DNA of 14,046 bases from Oscillospiraceae bacterium (GCA_902362965.1 CABIYQ010000021.1:1-14046); one strand, 5' to 3'. Positions 6,072 through 12,954 are shown, counted from the first letter of the stretch. A program made the numbers and translations. Notes: a model not told the origin generated them from the sequence alone.

Positions 6072-6584
6072 ATGGCATATGCAAGTAAATATTATGACCC
6101 CGTAAAGGCGCACGAGTATTATGAAAAGCATAAAAAGCTTAAAGGTCGGCAATCCACAAAAGGCATGACGAATTCCCAAAAGGAAATGGCGGCGTATGTC
6201 AAGGATAAGCTGAGTGCAGAGAAAAAGCAGAAGCTTGAAAGCGTAACCAAAAAGGCACAGGAGCAAAGAGCAGATGTTACCGCTGCTGCCAAGGCAAAAA
6301 GAGAAATGTTTGCGAAGTCATGTTTCAATATAATTACCAGTCTCAGAACTAAATTGCAAAATATGAATCCGGATCAAAAGAAGTTTGCCAGGCAGCGTAT
6401 TCAGGAGGAAATTTCTAAAGTACGGGAAACATATGCAAAAAGAAAAGCGGGTGTTACATCTGATGCAAAAAATCAGAGAAACTCAATAAGCGCTTCTGCT
6501 AAAACGGAAAAGGCAAATATACGTACTGATTACAATAATAAATATGCCGAAGCTCTTAAGGATATAAGGAAAAACGCAAAATGA
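6072..6584 (+). CDS. Lys/Ala-rich coiled-coil phage protein between portal and MuF protein
   Basis: A 170-residue protein starting MAYASKYYDPVKAHEYYEKH, preceded by GAGGAG (6056-6061) and directly abutting the portal stop. After about residue 45 it is nearly all helix, rich in Lys, Ala, Glu and Gln, with a predicted long coiled coil and repeated KAxxxR/K runs. I recall similar proteins at this place in Clostridia prophages, but no assigned role. The position suggests a minor head or assembly protein. The strong basic charge would also suit DNA contact inside the head. It overlaps the MuF gene by 4 bases. Confidence 0.8.
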   Translation: MAYASKYYDPVKAHEYYEKHKKLKGRQSTKGMTNSQKEMAAYVKDKLSAEKKQKLESVTKKAQEQRADVTAAAKAKREMFAKSCFNIITSLRTKLQNMNPDQKKFARQRIQEEISKVRETYAKRKAGVTSDAKNQRNSISASAKTEKANIRTDYNNKYAEALKDIRKNAK

Positions 6585-7855
6585 ATAATCGGCAAAAGGA
6601 ACTGCTTAAACATCAGCTTAAAAGTGAAAAAGAGATACTTTCTGAATTGAAAAAGATTTATGAATCGTCTCTTTCAGAAATTGACGAAAAAATAAAGATA
6701 CTTTTATCCGATGAACTTACACAGTCAAAAATTTATCGGATAGAATATCAGAAAGCGTTAAAAGGTCAGGTTTCGGCTATACTTGAAAATCTAAACAACA
6801 ATCAATATGAATCGGTAAGCGATTACTTGAAAGATTGTTATGAAGACGGATTTATTGGTACGCTTTACGATTTGCAGGGGCAGGGAATACCGTTGATTTT
6901 TCCTATTAATCAGGAAGAAATTGTTGAAGCCATAATACTTGACAGTAAAATTTCCGAGGGACTTTATACTAAAATGGGAAATAACGTAAGCGATCTGAAA
7001 AAGCGTATTTCTTCCGAGATATCAAGAGGAATATCGACAGCTTCGCCGTATGCTGAAATAGCCCGTAATATACGCAGTCATGCAAATATCACGGTCAATC
7101 AGTCAATGAGAATAGTAAGAACAGAGGGTAACAGGATACATAATCGTTCCGCTCTCGATGCCGCTTTAAAAGCAAAAGCGAGAGGAGCGGATACCGTTAA
7201 AGTCTGGGACGCTACCCTTGATGGTGTGACACGCCCGCATCACAGACAGCTTGACGGTCAGGTAAGAGAACTGGAGGAAGATTTTGAAGTAGATGGTTTG
7301 ACTGCGTGTGCTCCGCTGAATTTTGGAGTTGCGGCGGAGGATTGTAATTGCAGATGCGTTTTACTTACAAAGCCCCGATGGGATTTAGACGGCGCATTTA
7401 CTAAGCGGAATAATGAAACCGGCGAGCTGATGCATTTTGATAATGTAAAAGATTACTATGATTTTAAGCAAAAGTACTGGGATTATATTGACAATTCCGG
7501 TGGAAGTGGTATAATAAAAGAAGAAACAGTAAATGGCAACATAAAGCTTGAAATAAATCACGAAAAACAAGCAAGGCATATTAAAGGTGAACCTGAATAT
7601 AAAGAAGGTAAAAGTTATCTTACTATTTCTGAAAAGGAAACTCAGGAGATTATAAATCATAAAAGCGGAACTGGAAAACTGATTTACGATAGAAAAGGAA
7701 ATTGGAAAAACAAAGAATTAATTGAATGTGAAAAGGAAATTGGTGTAGACGTTGACATTAATACCGGAATTGAAACCCCAACGGATAAAGCAACGATTCA
7801 TTATTCAAAAACCGGAACACATTTAGTTCCGAGAAAGGAGGAAAGTCATGATTGA
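6581..7855 (+). CDS. Minor head protein (SPP1 gp7/MuF) fused to a type-50 polymorphic toxin domain
   Basis: A 424-residue two-part protein. Residues 1-130 are helical. About 150-265 are the MuF/gp7 domain: IVRTEGNRIHNRSALDAA (from about 178), KVWDATLDGVTRPHHRQLDG, and the end CNCRC (C255, C257, C259). A GGSG-type linker lies at 305-310. Residues 320-424 match the Ntox50 toxin family: KQARHIKGEPEY (H333), SYLTISEKETQEII, SGTGKLIYDRKGNWKNKELI, PTDKATIHYSKTGTHLVP (H407, H414). Ntox50 is a predicted RNase domain. MuF proteins are minor capsid proteins that may enter the virion, and MuF-toxin fusions are a known class in temperate Firmicutes phages. The start overlaps the previous gene by 4 bases with only a weak RBS. 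The gene downstream is the likely immunity gene. The cleavage activity is inference. Confidence 0.9.
   Translation: MNNRQKELLKHQLKSEKEILSELKKIYESSLSEIDEKIKILLSDELTQSKIYRIEYQKALKGQVSAILENLNNNQYESVSDYLKDCYEDGFIGTLYDLQGQGIPLIFPINQEEIVEAIILDSKISEGLYTKMGNNVSDLKKRISSEISRGISTASPYAEIARNIRSHANITVNQSMRIVRTEGNRIHNRSALDAALKAKARGADTVKVWDATLDGVTRPHHRQLDGQVRELEEDFEVDGLTACAPLNFGVAAEDCNCRCVLLTKPRWDLDGAFTKRNNETGELMHFDNVKDYYDFKQKYWDYIDNSGGSGIIKEETVNGNIKLEINHEKQARHIKGEPEYKEGKSYLTISEKETQEIINHKSGTGKLIYDRKGNWKNKELIECEKEIGVDVDINTGIETPTDKATIHYSKTGTHLVPRKEESHD
7488..7515 (+). promoter_or_regulatory. Near-consensus promoter inside the MuF-toxin gene
   Basis: TTGACA (7488-7493), a 16-base spacer and TATAAT (7510-7515) preceded by TGG (7507-7509) give a full -35 and an extended -10. 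The expected start is near 7522. It falls exactly on the codons of the linker between the MuF and toxin domains. No in-frame ATG lies downstream in the toxin frame, so the likely beneficiary is the immunity gene at 7848, read from a leader of about 325 nt. Confidence 0.65.
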
Positions 7856-8045
7856 TTTGCGAAATTATTTGTTTAAAGATGTAGTATTAATTGATATTGA
7901 TAATAAGCGGTGGGAAGGTCATGTTTTTTCCTTTCATGATGCCGAGGATAATGATGATAATGAATACTCTATTACATTAGAAGTTCCTGATAATAATTTA
8001 ATAGAATTTACAAAGTCAGAAATAATATCTATAAAAATTGTATAA
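7848..8045 (+). CDS. Probable immunity protein for the MuF-Ntox50 toxin
   Basis: A 65-residue acidic protein beginning MIDLRNYLFKDVVLIDIDNK, preceded by AAAGGAGG (7835-7842) and overlapping the toxin gene by 8 bases. The pattern of short strands (VVLIDID, RWEGHVFSF, YSITLEVPD, IEFTKSEIISIKIV) suggests a small SH3/LSm-like beta barrel. Its identity rests on position: small acidic genes directly after polymorphic toxin domains usually neutralise them. Acidic charge would suit binding a basic toxin domain. A terminator (8049-8072) closes the pair, and the internal promoter at 7488 could express it alone. The function is inference from context plus resemblance to genes I recall beside type-50 toxins. 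Confidence 0.7.
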   Translation: MIDLRNYLFKDVVLIDIDNKRWEGHVFSFHDAEDNDDNEYSITLEVPDNNLIEFTKSEIISIKIV

Positions 8046-8048
8046 CAT

Positions 8049-8072
8049 AAACCGCCCGAATAAGGCGGTTTT
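8049..8072 (+). terminator. Intrinsic terminator after the toxin-immunity pair
   Basis: AAACCGCC (8049-8056) pairs with GGCGGTTT (8064-8071), loop of 7, with TTTT (8069-8072) then CTT. It starts 4 bases after the immunity gene stop and would end transcripts from the internal promoter at 7488. Confidence 0.75.
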
Positions 8073-8097
8073 CTTATGCGTAAAAAGAGGTGATAAA

Positions 8098-8295
8098 ATG
8101 AAATGCCCGTATAATAGAAAGTCTGAAACTCAATTGCAAAACTGGAATCAGAATCCAGATGACAATCAGAATTTTACAGATGGCAAAATAGTAACTCAGA
8201 CAGTTTTTGAACTCATGGATTGTGAAAAAGAAAATTGCGGAGCATGGCATGACGGAAAGTGCTGCTATGCGGCTGTTAGTTTATGTAATGAATAA
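8098..8295 (+). CDS. Cys-rich phage protein of unknown function (65 aa)
   Basis: ATG 8098 follows AGAGGTGA (8086-8093). Reading back to the in-frame TTG at 8038 has no support. The 65-residue product has CPYNRKSETQ at the start and DCEKENCGAWHDGKCCYA near the end: six Cys plus His in a zinc-ribbon-like layout. I recall proteins of this shape among Clostridia phage accessory genes, with no function assigned. It lies between two terminator hairpins, so it is a self-contained cargo gene unless read from the late transcript. Confidence 0.75.
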   Translation: MKCPYNRKSETQLQNWNQNPDDNQNFTDGKIVTQTVFELMDCEKENCGAWHDGKCCYAAVSLCNE

Positions 8296-8311
8296 AAATA
8301 AATAGTTTATT

Positions 8312-8337
8312 AGCGTCTCGAAAGAGGTGCTTTTTTT
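8312..8337 (+). terminator. Intrinsic terminator with GAAA tetraloop
   Basis: AGCGTCTC (8312-8319), loop GAAA (8320-8323), GAGGTGCT (8324-8331) with two G-U pairs, then seven T (8331-8337). It is followed by ATACCCAAA and the next gene's ribosome binding site, the same cassette as at 2703. Confidence 0.78.
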
Positions 8338-8368
8338 ATACCCAAAATTTAAGAAAGAGGTCAACTTT

Positions 8369-8665
8369 ATGAAAAAATTATTTATTTCACAGCCAATGCG
8401 AGGAAAAACAGACGAAGAAATTCTCCGAGAGCGAAACGAAGCGATTACAATTGCTAAGGATATCATGAAAGATGATATTGAAGTTATTGATTCATTTTTT
8501 CAAAACGCTCCTGCTGAAACTAAGCCTTTATGGTTTCTCGGTAAGTCGATTGAACTTCTTTCATCTGCTGATGTGGTTTACTTCTGCAAAGGCTGGAATG
8601 ATGCAAGAGGTTGCAGAATTGAGCACGAATGTGCTAAAGAATATGGCATTGATATAATTGAATAG
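8369..8665 (+). CDS. DUF4406-type, nucleoside deoxyribosyltransferase-like protein
   Basis: A 98-residue protein from ATG 8369 (AAGAGGT at 8355-8361 upstream). Reading further back to GTG 8327 would run through the terminator hairpin. It begins KKLFISQPMRGKTDEEIL, and the C-terminal half has LLSSADVVYFCKGWNDARGC then RIEHECAKEYGI. This is a Rossmann-like fold related to nucleoside 2-deoxyribosyltransferases. The Glu in RIEHECA sits where that superfamily carries its catalytic Glu. Phages may use such enzymes in nucleotide or modified-base metabolism, but the substrate is not known. It lies between two terminators as a separate cargo unit in the head operon. Confidence 0.85.
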   Translation: MKKLFISQPMRGKTDEEILRERNEAITIAKDIMKDDIEVIDSFFQNAPAETKPLWFLGKSIELLSSADVVYFCKGWNDARGCRIEHECAKEYGIDIIE

Positions 8666-8671
8666 TTGATT

Positions 8672-8695
8672 AAGCACTTCACCGAGGTGCTTTTT
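8672..8695 (+). terminator. Intrinsic terminator before scaffold gene
   Basis: AAGCACTTC (8672-8680), loop ACC, GAGGTGCTT (8684-8692) with one U-G pair, then TTTTT (8691-8695). The 3' arm (GAGGTG) could also serve as a ribosome binding site for the ATG at 8698. Confidence 0.7.
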
Positions 8696-8697
8696 AT

Positions 8698-8760
8698 ATG
8701 TCCCGTGCGGTCACGCACTGCCCTGAGCAAGGCGTAAAACTGCTTAGAAAGGAGATTTAA
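8698..8760 (+). CDS. Possible 20-residue leader ORF before scaffold
   Basis: ATG 8698 lies 8 bases after GAGGTG (8684-8689), itself part of the terminator's 3' arm. The frame reads a 20-residue peptide beginning MSRAVTHCPEQG and stops at TAA 8758-8760, directly before and in frame with the scaffold ATG. The stretch also holds a hairpin, GTGCG (8705-8709) with CGCAC (8714-8718). It may be a leader peptide or just an untranslated structured leader. Confidence 0.25.
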   Translation: MSRAVTHCPEQGVKLLRKEI

Positions 8761-9420
8761 ATGGAATTTTTAAAGGCAATTCTGGGCGATGAACTGTACT
8801 CTCAATTTGAATCTAAAATCAATGAGTATAACGGTTCAGAAGCCAACAAGGACAAACAGGTGAAAATCGGAAATATCAGTACCGGAGAATATGTAAATAA
8901 AAGCGATTACGATGCTTTAAATGAAACTCTCAAAGGTAAGGAAACTGAACTTGCCACAGCTAATACGCTTATTGCAGATTTGAAAAAAGCAACAAACGGC
9001 AATGAGGATTTACAAGCTAAAATTTCCGGCTATGAAACCGATATTATCAATCTACAGGAGCAGCTTGAAGAAACCAGACTCAAATCCGCTGTTAAAGTCG
9101 CGTTGCTTTCCGCAAAAGCTGCCGATGTGGATTATCTTACATTCAAGCTGAATGAAAAAGGCGAAAAACTAGAACTTGATGAAAACGGTGATATCAAAGG
9201 TTGGGAGGATAAGCTTTCCGGACTGAAAACACAGTTCCCGAAAATGTTTGAATCTGGTGAAAACAACGGTGGCTTTAAGGTTTTGGGAGACAACAGACTT
9301 CCCGGCGGCAGAGAAGAAAATACATTAACTAAGGATGAAATTCTGAAGAAACCCTATGCGGAAAGGGCAGCTTTATATGCTGAAAATCCTGATGCATATA
9401 ATGAAGCCATGAAAAATTAA
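8761..9420 (+). CDS. Phage scaffolding protein (GP20 family)
   Basis: A 219-residue internal scaffold that guides capsid shell assembly and is then removed. GAAAGGAG (8747-8754) precedes ATG 8761. It starts MEFLKAILGDELYSQFESKI, followed by a linker and a long coiled coil at about 60-120 (ALNETLKGKETELATANTLI, LQAKISGYETDIINLQEQLE). The segment VKVALLSAKAADVDYLTFKL is typical of the GP20 scaffold family. The polar C-terminus (DEILKKPYAERAALYAENPD) probably contacts the capsid protein, which is the next gene, the usual order. Confidence 0.9.
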   Translation: MEFLKAILGDELYSQFESKINEYNGSEANKDKQVKIGNISTGEYVNKSDYDALNETLKGKETELATANTLIADLKKATNGNEDLQAKISGYETDIINLQEQLEETRLKSAVKVALLSAKAADVDYLTFKLNEKGEKLELDENGDIKGWEDKLSGLKTQFPKMFESGENNGGFKVLGDNRLPGGREENTLTKDEILKKPYAERAALYAENPDAYNEAMKN

Positions 9421-9439
9421 GAAAGGCAGGTAATTTATT

Positions 9440-10456
9440 ATGTCAGTAACTAAATTAAATGACATTATTAATCCACAAGTAATGGGAGATATGATTGAAG
9501 CAAAAACGGTAGCACTATGTAAGCTTACTCCTTATGCAAAGGTTGATACTACATTACAGGGCACAGCCGGTGATACAAAGACAGTACCATCATGGAATTA
9601 TGTAGGTGATGCTGAGGACTTTGACCCTGAGCAGGGGAACGAAATGCAGACTGCAAAGCTAACAGCTTCAAGCACAACATTCACAATCAAGTGTGCCGGT
9701 AAGTCAATTTCGATTTATCAGACAGCTATTAACAGCGGTTTGGGAAATCCGATCGGTCAGGCTGAAACACAGCTTTCAAAATCCATAGCCGGCAAGGTAG
9801 ACAATGACGTACTTGATGCGGCATACACAGGTACTAATATTTATGCGGCTTCAACACTTGCGGCAGTTTCCTATGATGGAATTGTCGATGCAAACGCAAA
9901 GTTTGAAGATGAAGAGGACGGAATTGAAAAGGTGATGTTTATCAATCCGGCACAAGAAGCAACGCTTCTCAAAGACGATGATTTCCTGTCGGCTGATAAA
10001 TTCACAAGCGGTGTTGCAGTAAACGGTGCAATCGGTAAGATAGCAGGCTGTTGGATTAAGAAGTCCAAAAAGGTAAAGCTTATTCAGTACGAAAAGGCAG
10101 AAGATGGTACGATTACGATTGTTGCAGAGAACGGCACAGAATCCTCTACAGCTAAGAAACTTTCAACAGTTCAGCCGTATTGCCAGGCAAAGCTTGGGGT
10201 GGGTGATAAAGTAAATTCCGTTGCAGCAGCTTCACAGTATTATCTTTGTCCGATTATAAAGTTACAGCCGGATAATCCGGAAACTGAGTATACAGAAGAC
10301 GAGCTACCGGCACTGACAATCTTCCTGAAAAAGGACACTCAGGTTGATCATGAATGGTTCCCGAAAGCACAGCGTCATGACATTACAGCCGCAAAATATT
10401 ATGGAGTAGCATTAACAAATGACGCTAAAATTGTACTTGCAAAGTTTAAGAAATAA
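9440..10456 (+). CDS. Major capsid protein
   Basis: At 338 residues and directly after the scaffold, this is the shell protein, expected to have the HK97 fold. It starts MSVTKLNDIINPQVMGDMIE, then VPSWNYVGDAEDFDPEQG and SISIYQTAINSGLGNPIGQA, which resemble the group of N4-gp56-like major capsid proteins. The sub-family label is less certain than the role. AAAGGCAGG (9422-9430) precedes ATG 9440. Codon use appears more GC-tolerant and regular than in the surrounding accessory genes, fitting high expression. A region around KKVKLIQYEKAEDGTITIVA may be a surface loop or insertion. Confidence 0.9.
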   Translation: MSVTKLNDIINPQVMGDMIEAKTVALCKLTPYAKVDTTLQGTAGDTKTVPSWNYVGDAEDFDPEQGNEMQTAKLTASSTTFTIKCAGKSISIYQTAINSGLGNPIGQAETQLSKSIAGKVDNDVLDAAYTGTNIYAASTLAAVSYDGIVDANAKFEDEEDGIEKVMFINPAQEATLLKDDDFLSADKFTSGVAVNGAIGKIAGCWIKKSKKVKLIQYEKAEDGTITIVAENGTESSTAKKLSTVQPYCQAKLGVGDKVNSVAAASQYYLCPIIKLQPDNPETEYTEDELPALTIFLKKDTQVDHEWFPKAQRHDITAAKYYGVALTNDAKIVLAKFKK

Positions 10457-10468
10457 GGTGATTTTTTT

Positions 10469-10993
10469 ATGATTATCTCAGCTGCTGATTTAAAGCAGTA
10501 CATAGAGACAGAAGAATCCGATTCGGTGCTTGAAGTAAAGCTTCAGGCACTGGAATCATTAATTCGTAAATACACAAATAATAACTTTCAGGTGCGTTCT
10601 ATACGCTCTCAGTCTGCGGTACTGGATAATCAAATATTAACTCCTCCGCAGTATCTTAAAATTGGGGATACCATTCAGATTTCTGATAGTCTGCTGAATA
10701 ACGGAGTATATACAGTCAAAGAAATTTCCGAAAAGGGGATCATTGCTGACAGTGATCTGATTGATTGTCAGAAGAATCTAATAACAAAAGTGGAGTATCC
10801 GCCCGATGTTATAATGGGTGTGGTGAATATGCTGAAATGGGACTTGCAGAATCGTGACAAGGTGGGGATTCAGTCAGAAACAATATCAAGGCATTCAGTG
10901 ACATATTTTAATATGGACAGTGATAATTCGATTATGGGTTATCCAAAATCCCTGTTAGGCTTTTTGAAACCGTATATAAAGGCGAGGTTTTAG
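10469..10993 (+). CDS. Head-tail connector protein (adaptor, gp15/gp6-like)
   Basis: A 174-residue protein after the capsid gene. GGTGA (10457-10461) precedes ATG 10469. The N-terminus (MIISAADLKQYIETEESDSV, ALESLIRKYTNNNF) is the helical start common to phage connector adaptors that bind the portal ring. Most of these are about 100 residues, so this one carries an added middle domain (about 45-110, IGDTIQISDSLLNNGVYTVK: a beta-rich insertion) before the usual PPDVIMGVVNMLKWDL helix. It ends FLKPYIKARF. It probably forms the ring below the portal. Confidence 0.8.
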   Translation: MIISAADLKQYIETEESDSVLEVKLQALESLIRKYTNNNFQVRSIRSQSAVLDNQILTPPQYLKIGDTIQISDSLLNNGVYTVKEISEKGIIADSDLIDCQKNLITKVEYPPDVIMGVVNMLKWDLQNRDKVGIQSETISRHSVTYFNMDSDNSIMGYPKSLLGFLKPYIKARF

Positions 10994-10994
10994 C

Positions 10995-11333
10995 ATGAAA
11001 GGGATAGGCGGTAATATTAAAGCGGATTTTCAAGTTTTCAAATCAACAACAAATGAAATCGGCGAAGCTGTAAAGGTGTGGGAAACAGTCCAGACAGTAA
11101 CGGGCTTTCTTGATATGTCGGGCGGTGATTCTAAATACAATACCTACAATGCTAAAATACAGGAGTCAACCCATATTTTTATTTGTGACTATGTACGTCT
11201 TGACAAGAGCATTTCTGCTGAAAAAAGCAGAGTTGTTATTAACGGCAAAATATACGATATCATGATTATTGACAATCCCATGGAACTGAATGAACAGTTG
11301 GAAATCTATCTGAAATTTACGGGAGGACAGTGA
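10995..11333 (+). CDS. Head closure / minor capsid protein
   Basis: A 112-residue, beta-rich protein in the slot of head-closure (stopper) proteins such as SPP1 gp16. Seen: a basic N-terminus, KADFQVFKSTTNEIGEAVKV, GFLDMSGGDSKYNT, then THIFICDYVRLDKSIS and NGKIYDIMIIDNPMELNEQL, the pattern of head-tail joining proteins (position, beta barrel, KIYDI...ND motif). The start at 10995 is one base after the previous stop. No strong RBS is seen (GGCGAGG at 10981-10987 is weak), so coupling is likely. Confidence 0.75.
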   Translation: MKGIGGNIKADFQVFKSTTNEIGEAVKVWETVQTVTGFLDMSGGDSKYNTYNAKIQESTHIFICDYVRLDKSISAEKSRVVINGKIYDIMIIDNPMELNEQLEIYLKFTGGQ

Positions 11334-11743
11334 TGAGTGTTGAATTAAAGGACGATTCCATTAAGGTTAAAGCCGCTTTGAATGATGCCACTGTAAAATT
11401 TCTATATGAGGCTGCGCAAGTAATACAATCTCAAGTTAAGCAAAACACTGCGGTTGATACAGGGCAATTAAAGGCATCGTGGAACTTTACTGTCGATGAA
11501 TCCAAAGGAGAAGCCACAATTGGTTCTCCGGTTGAAAATGCAATATGGGAAGAATTTGGCACTGGTGAATACGCATTACACGGTGATGGCAGAAAAGGAG
11601 GCTGGGTATATGTTGATGAAAAAGGAGGGCACTTTACACGAGGTAAAAAACCCCGAAGAATGTTACATAATGCATTTGAGACAAAACGTTCCGCCATAGT
11701 CAAAGAGGCGGAGCGGATTATAAAATCGGAGATGGGAAAATGA
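11333..11743 (+). CDS. HK97 gp10-like head-tail / tail completion protein
   Basis: The start is put at ATG 11333 (MSVELKDD), 6 bases after GGGAGG (11321-11326). A GTG 3 bases upstream is a less likely start. The 136-residue product carries the HK97-gp10 family pattern: VIQSQVKQNTAVDTGQLKAS with the VDTG...L.xSW motif, VENAIWEEFGTGEYALHG, and the C-terminal RGKKPRRMLHNAFE. These proteins help complete the tail or the joint to the head. It overlaps the previous stop by one base and the next gene by 4. Confidence 0.87.
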   Translation: MSVELKDDSIKVKAALNDATVKFLYEAAQVIQSQVKQNTAVDTGQLKASWNFTVDESKGEATIGSPVENAIWEEFGTGEYALHGDGRKGGWVYVDEKGGHFTRGKKPRRMLHNAFETKRSAIVKEAERIIKSEMGK

Positions 11744-12117
11744 CGGTAAACGGACTTAAATTTATAGCCGACAAACTTAATGCCGCTGGAATCCCATATT
11801 GTTTTGAAGAATGGACAAAGGATATTCAGTATCCTTATTTTGTCGGTTCATATACTGAATCTGAGCCTATCAATGAGGACGGGGAAAGTAATAGTACATT
11901 TCTTCTTACAGGAACAACACGGGATTCATGGCTGAGTCTTGAGCAATCAAAAGCTGAAATAAAAAATATTTTTCCGGAAGACGGATTAACGGCGATACTC
12001 GAAGATAAAACGGGTATTGCCGTATTCTATACATCGTCAATGCCTGTTCCTACAGGAGTTGACGAACTTAAACGAATACAAATAAATTTAAAAGTAAAAG
12101 AATGGAGAGTGAAATAA
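11740..12117 (+). CDS. Tail terminator-like protein
   Basis: A 125-residue protein between the gp10-like and tail-tube genes, the usual place of the tail terminator (ring that ends tail tube growth). Seen: MTVNGLKFIADKLNAAGIPY, CFEEWTKDIQYPYFVGSYTE and RIQINLKVKEWRV, a mixed alpha/beta protein with a final strand, consistent with that role. The family call rests mainly on order. ATG 11740 overlaps the previous stop, with GGAG at 11729-11732. Confidence 0.7.
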   Translation: MTVNGLKFIADKLNAAGIPYCFEEWTKDIQYPYFVGSYTESEPINEDGESNSTFLLTGTTRDSWLSLEQSKAEIKNIFPEDGLTAILEDKTGIAVFYTSSMPVPTGVDELKRIQINLKVKEWRVK

Positions 12118-12118
12118 C

Positions 12119-12856
12119 ATGGCAGGAATTAATGATGAAGTACTGCATTCAGGCATATCTAAAAATACACCGGGGAATATAATGTTTGGTGCCGGAACAT
12201 TCCACAAGGGATTAAAATACGGCGAGCATTATGCACCGACAACTGATACGTATAAACACCCCGACAAAACCTATTACACTATATCAGGCGGTCCAAGCGG
12301 AGGAGCATCGTACACTGAAACTACTGACGAATCATTTATACAAAATAAAACATATTTTGAAAAATATACAGGCTGGAATCTGATAAGTACGGTAATAGGC
12401 GCAACAAGCGGCGGCACAAAGCTTTCCATTATACCGGAATTCAGCGATGTTGAAGTAGACGGAGCAACAGTAAAGGTAAAGGGATTAGCGGTAAAAACGG
12501 GTGAGACTGCTAAGGTTGAAGCCAATATTATTGAAGTAACGCCGGAAATACTGAAAATGATGGTTGTTGGCGCATTGAATACAGGGGGAGAGATATCTTC
12601 AAGATATACCGAGATAATTTCCAATCAAAAAATAAGCGAAGGCGATTACATAGAAAACCTTGGTTTTGTCGGAAAGACCCTTGACGGAAGAGATATTGTA
12701 GTTATATTTGAATACGCTCTCTGCACCAGCGGACTTGAAATTGAAGGTAAAAACAAAGAAGCTACAGTTATTAAGGCAACGTTTGAATGCTATGCTGATT
12801 TGACTAATAATCCTGTTACGTTGCCATACCATATTTATTATCCAAAAACGATATAA
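12119..12856 (+). CDS. Major tail (tube) protein with an N-terminal loop insertion
   Basis: A 245-residue tail tube protein. GGAGAG (12103-12108) precedes ATG 12119. The core pattern is NIMFGAGTFHKGLKY (20-34), GATSGGTKLSIIPEFSDVEV (from about 94), VKVKGLAVKTGETAKVEANI and ENLGFVGKTLDGRDIVVIFE. Relatives I recall join the first two blocks closely. Here about 50 residues (36-85) intervene, containing two 18-residue copies: TTDTYKHPDKTYYTISGG (41-58) and TTDESFIQNKTYFEKYTG (68-85). Such TYYE-type modules recur in Gram-positive surface and phage proteins and may decorate the tail exterior. After the stop comes the toxin locus, not the usual tail chaperone. Confidence 0.88.
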   Translation: MAGINDEVLHSGISKNTPGNIMFGAGTFHKGLKYGEHYAPTTDTYKHPDKTYYTISGGPSGGASYTETTDESFIQNKTYFEKYTGWNLISTVIGATSGGTKLSIIPEFSDVEVDGATVKVKGLAVKTGETAKVEANIIEVTPEILKMMVVGALNTGGEISSRYTEIISNQKISEGDYIENLGFVGKTLDGRDIVVIFEYALCTSGLEIEGKNKEATVIKATFECYADLTNNPVTLPYHIYYPKTI

Positions 12857-12857
12857 A

Positions 12858-12886
12858 TTGACAAAATAATACTTTCGTGATATAAT
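12858..12886 (+). promoter_or_regulatory. Consensus sigma-70 promoter for the small toxin
   Basis: TTGACA (12858-12863), a 17-base spacer, TATAAT (12881-12886) and TGA (12878-12880) before the -10: full consensus -35, ideal spacing and an extended -10. The expected start is near 12893. It begins one base after the tail tube stop and drives the 32-aa peptide gene at 12981. Confidence 0.85.
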
Positions 12887-12890
12887 AAAA

Positions 12891-12913
12891 AAGTCCTGAA
12901 TAAATCAGGACTT
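12891..12913 (-). terminator. Hairpin: 5' stem of toxin mRNA and terminator for the - strand
   Basis: AAGTCCTGA (12891-12899), loop of 5, TCAGGACTT (12905-12913), 9 bp perfect. On the + strand it sits at the predicted 5' end of the toxin mRNA. On the - strand it is followed by six T (complement of 12887-12892), so it could end an antisense transcript that covers the whole toxin gene. Confidence 0.6.
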
Positions 12914-12954
12914 AAAAAGTGAATTGGGTTTCTGCATAAAACGGTAGGCGGTTT

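Noticed and set aside
8472..8657. 61-aa ORF inside the DUF4406 gene
   Set aside because: No RBS, wholly within a well-supported gene in another frame.
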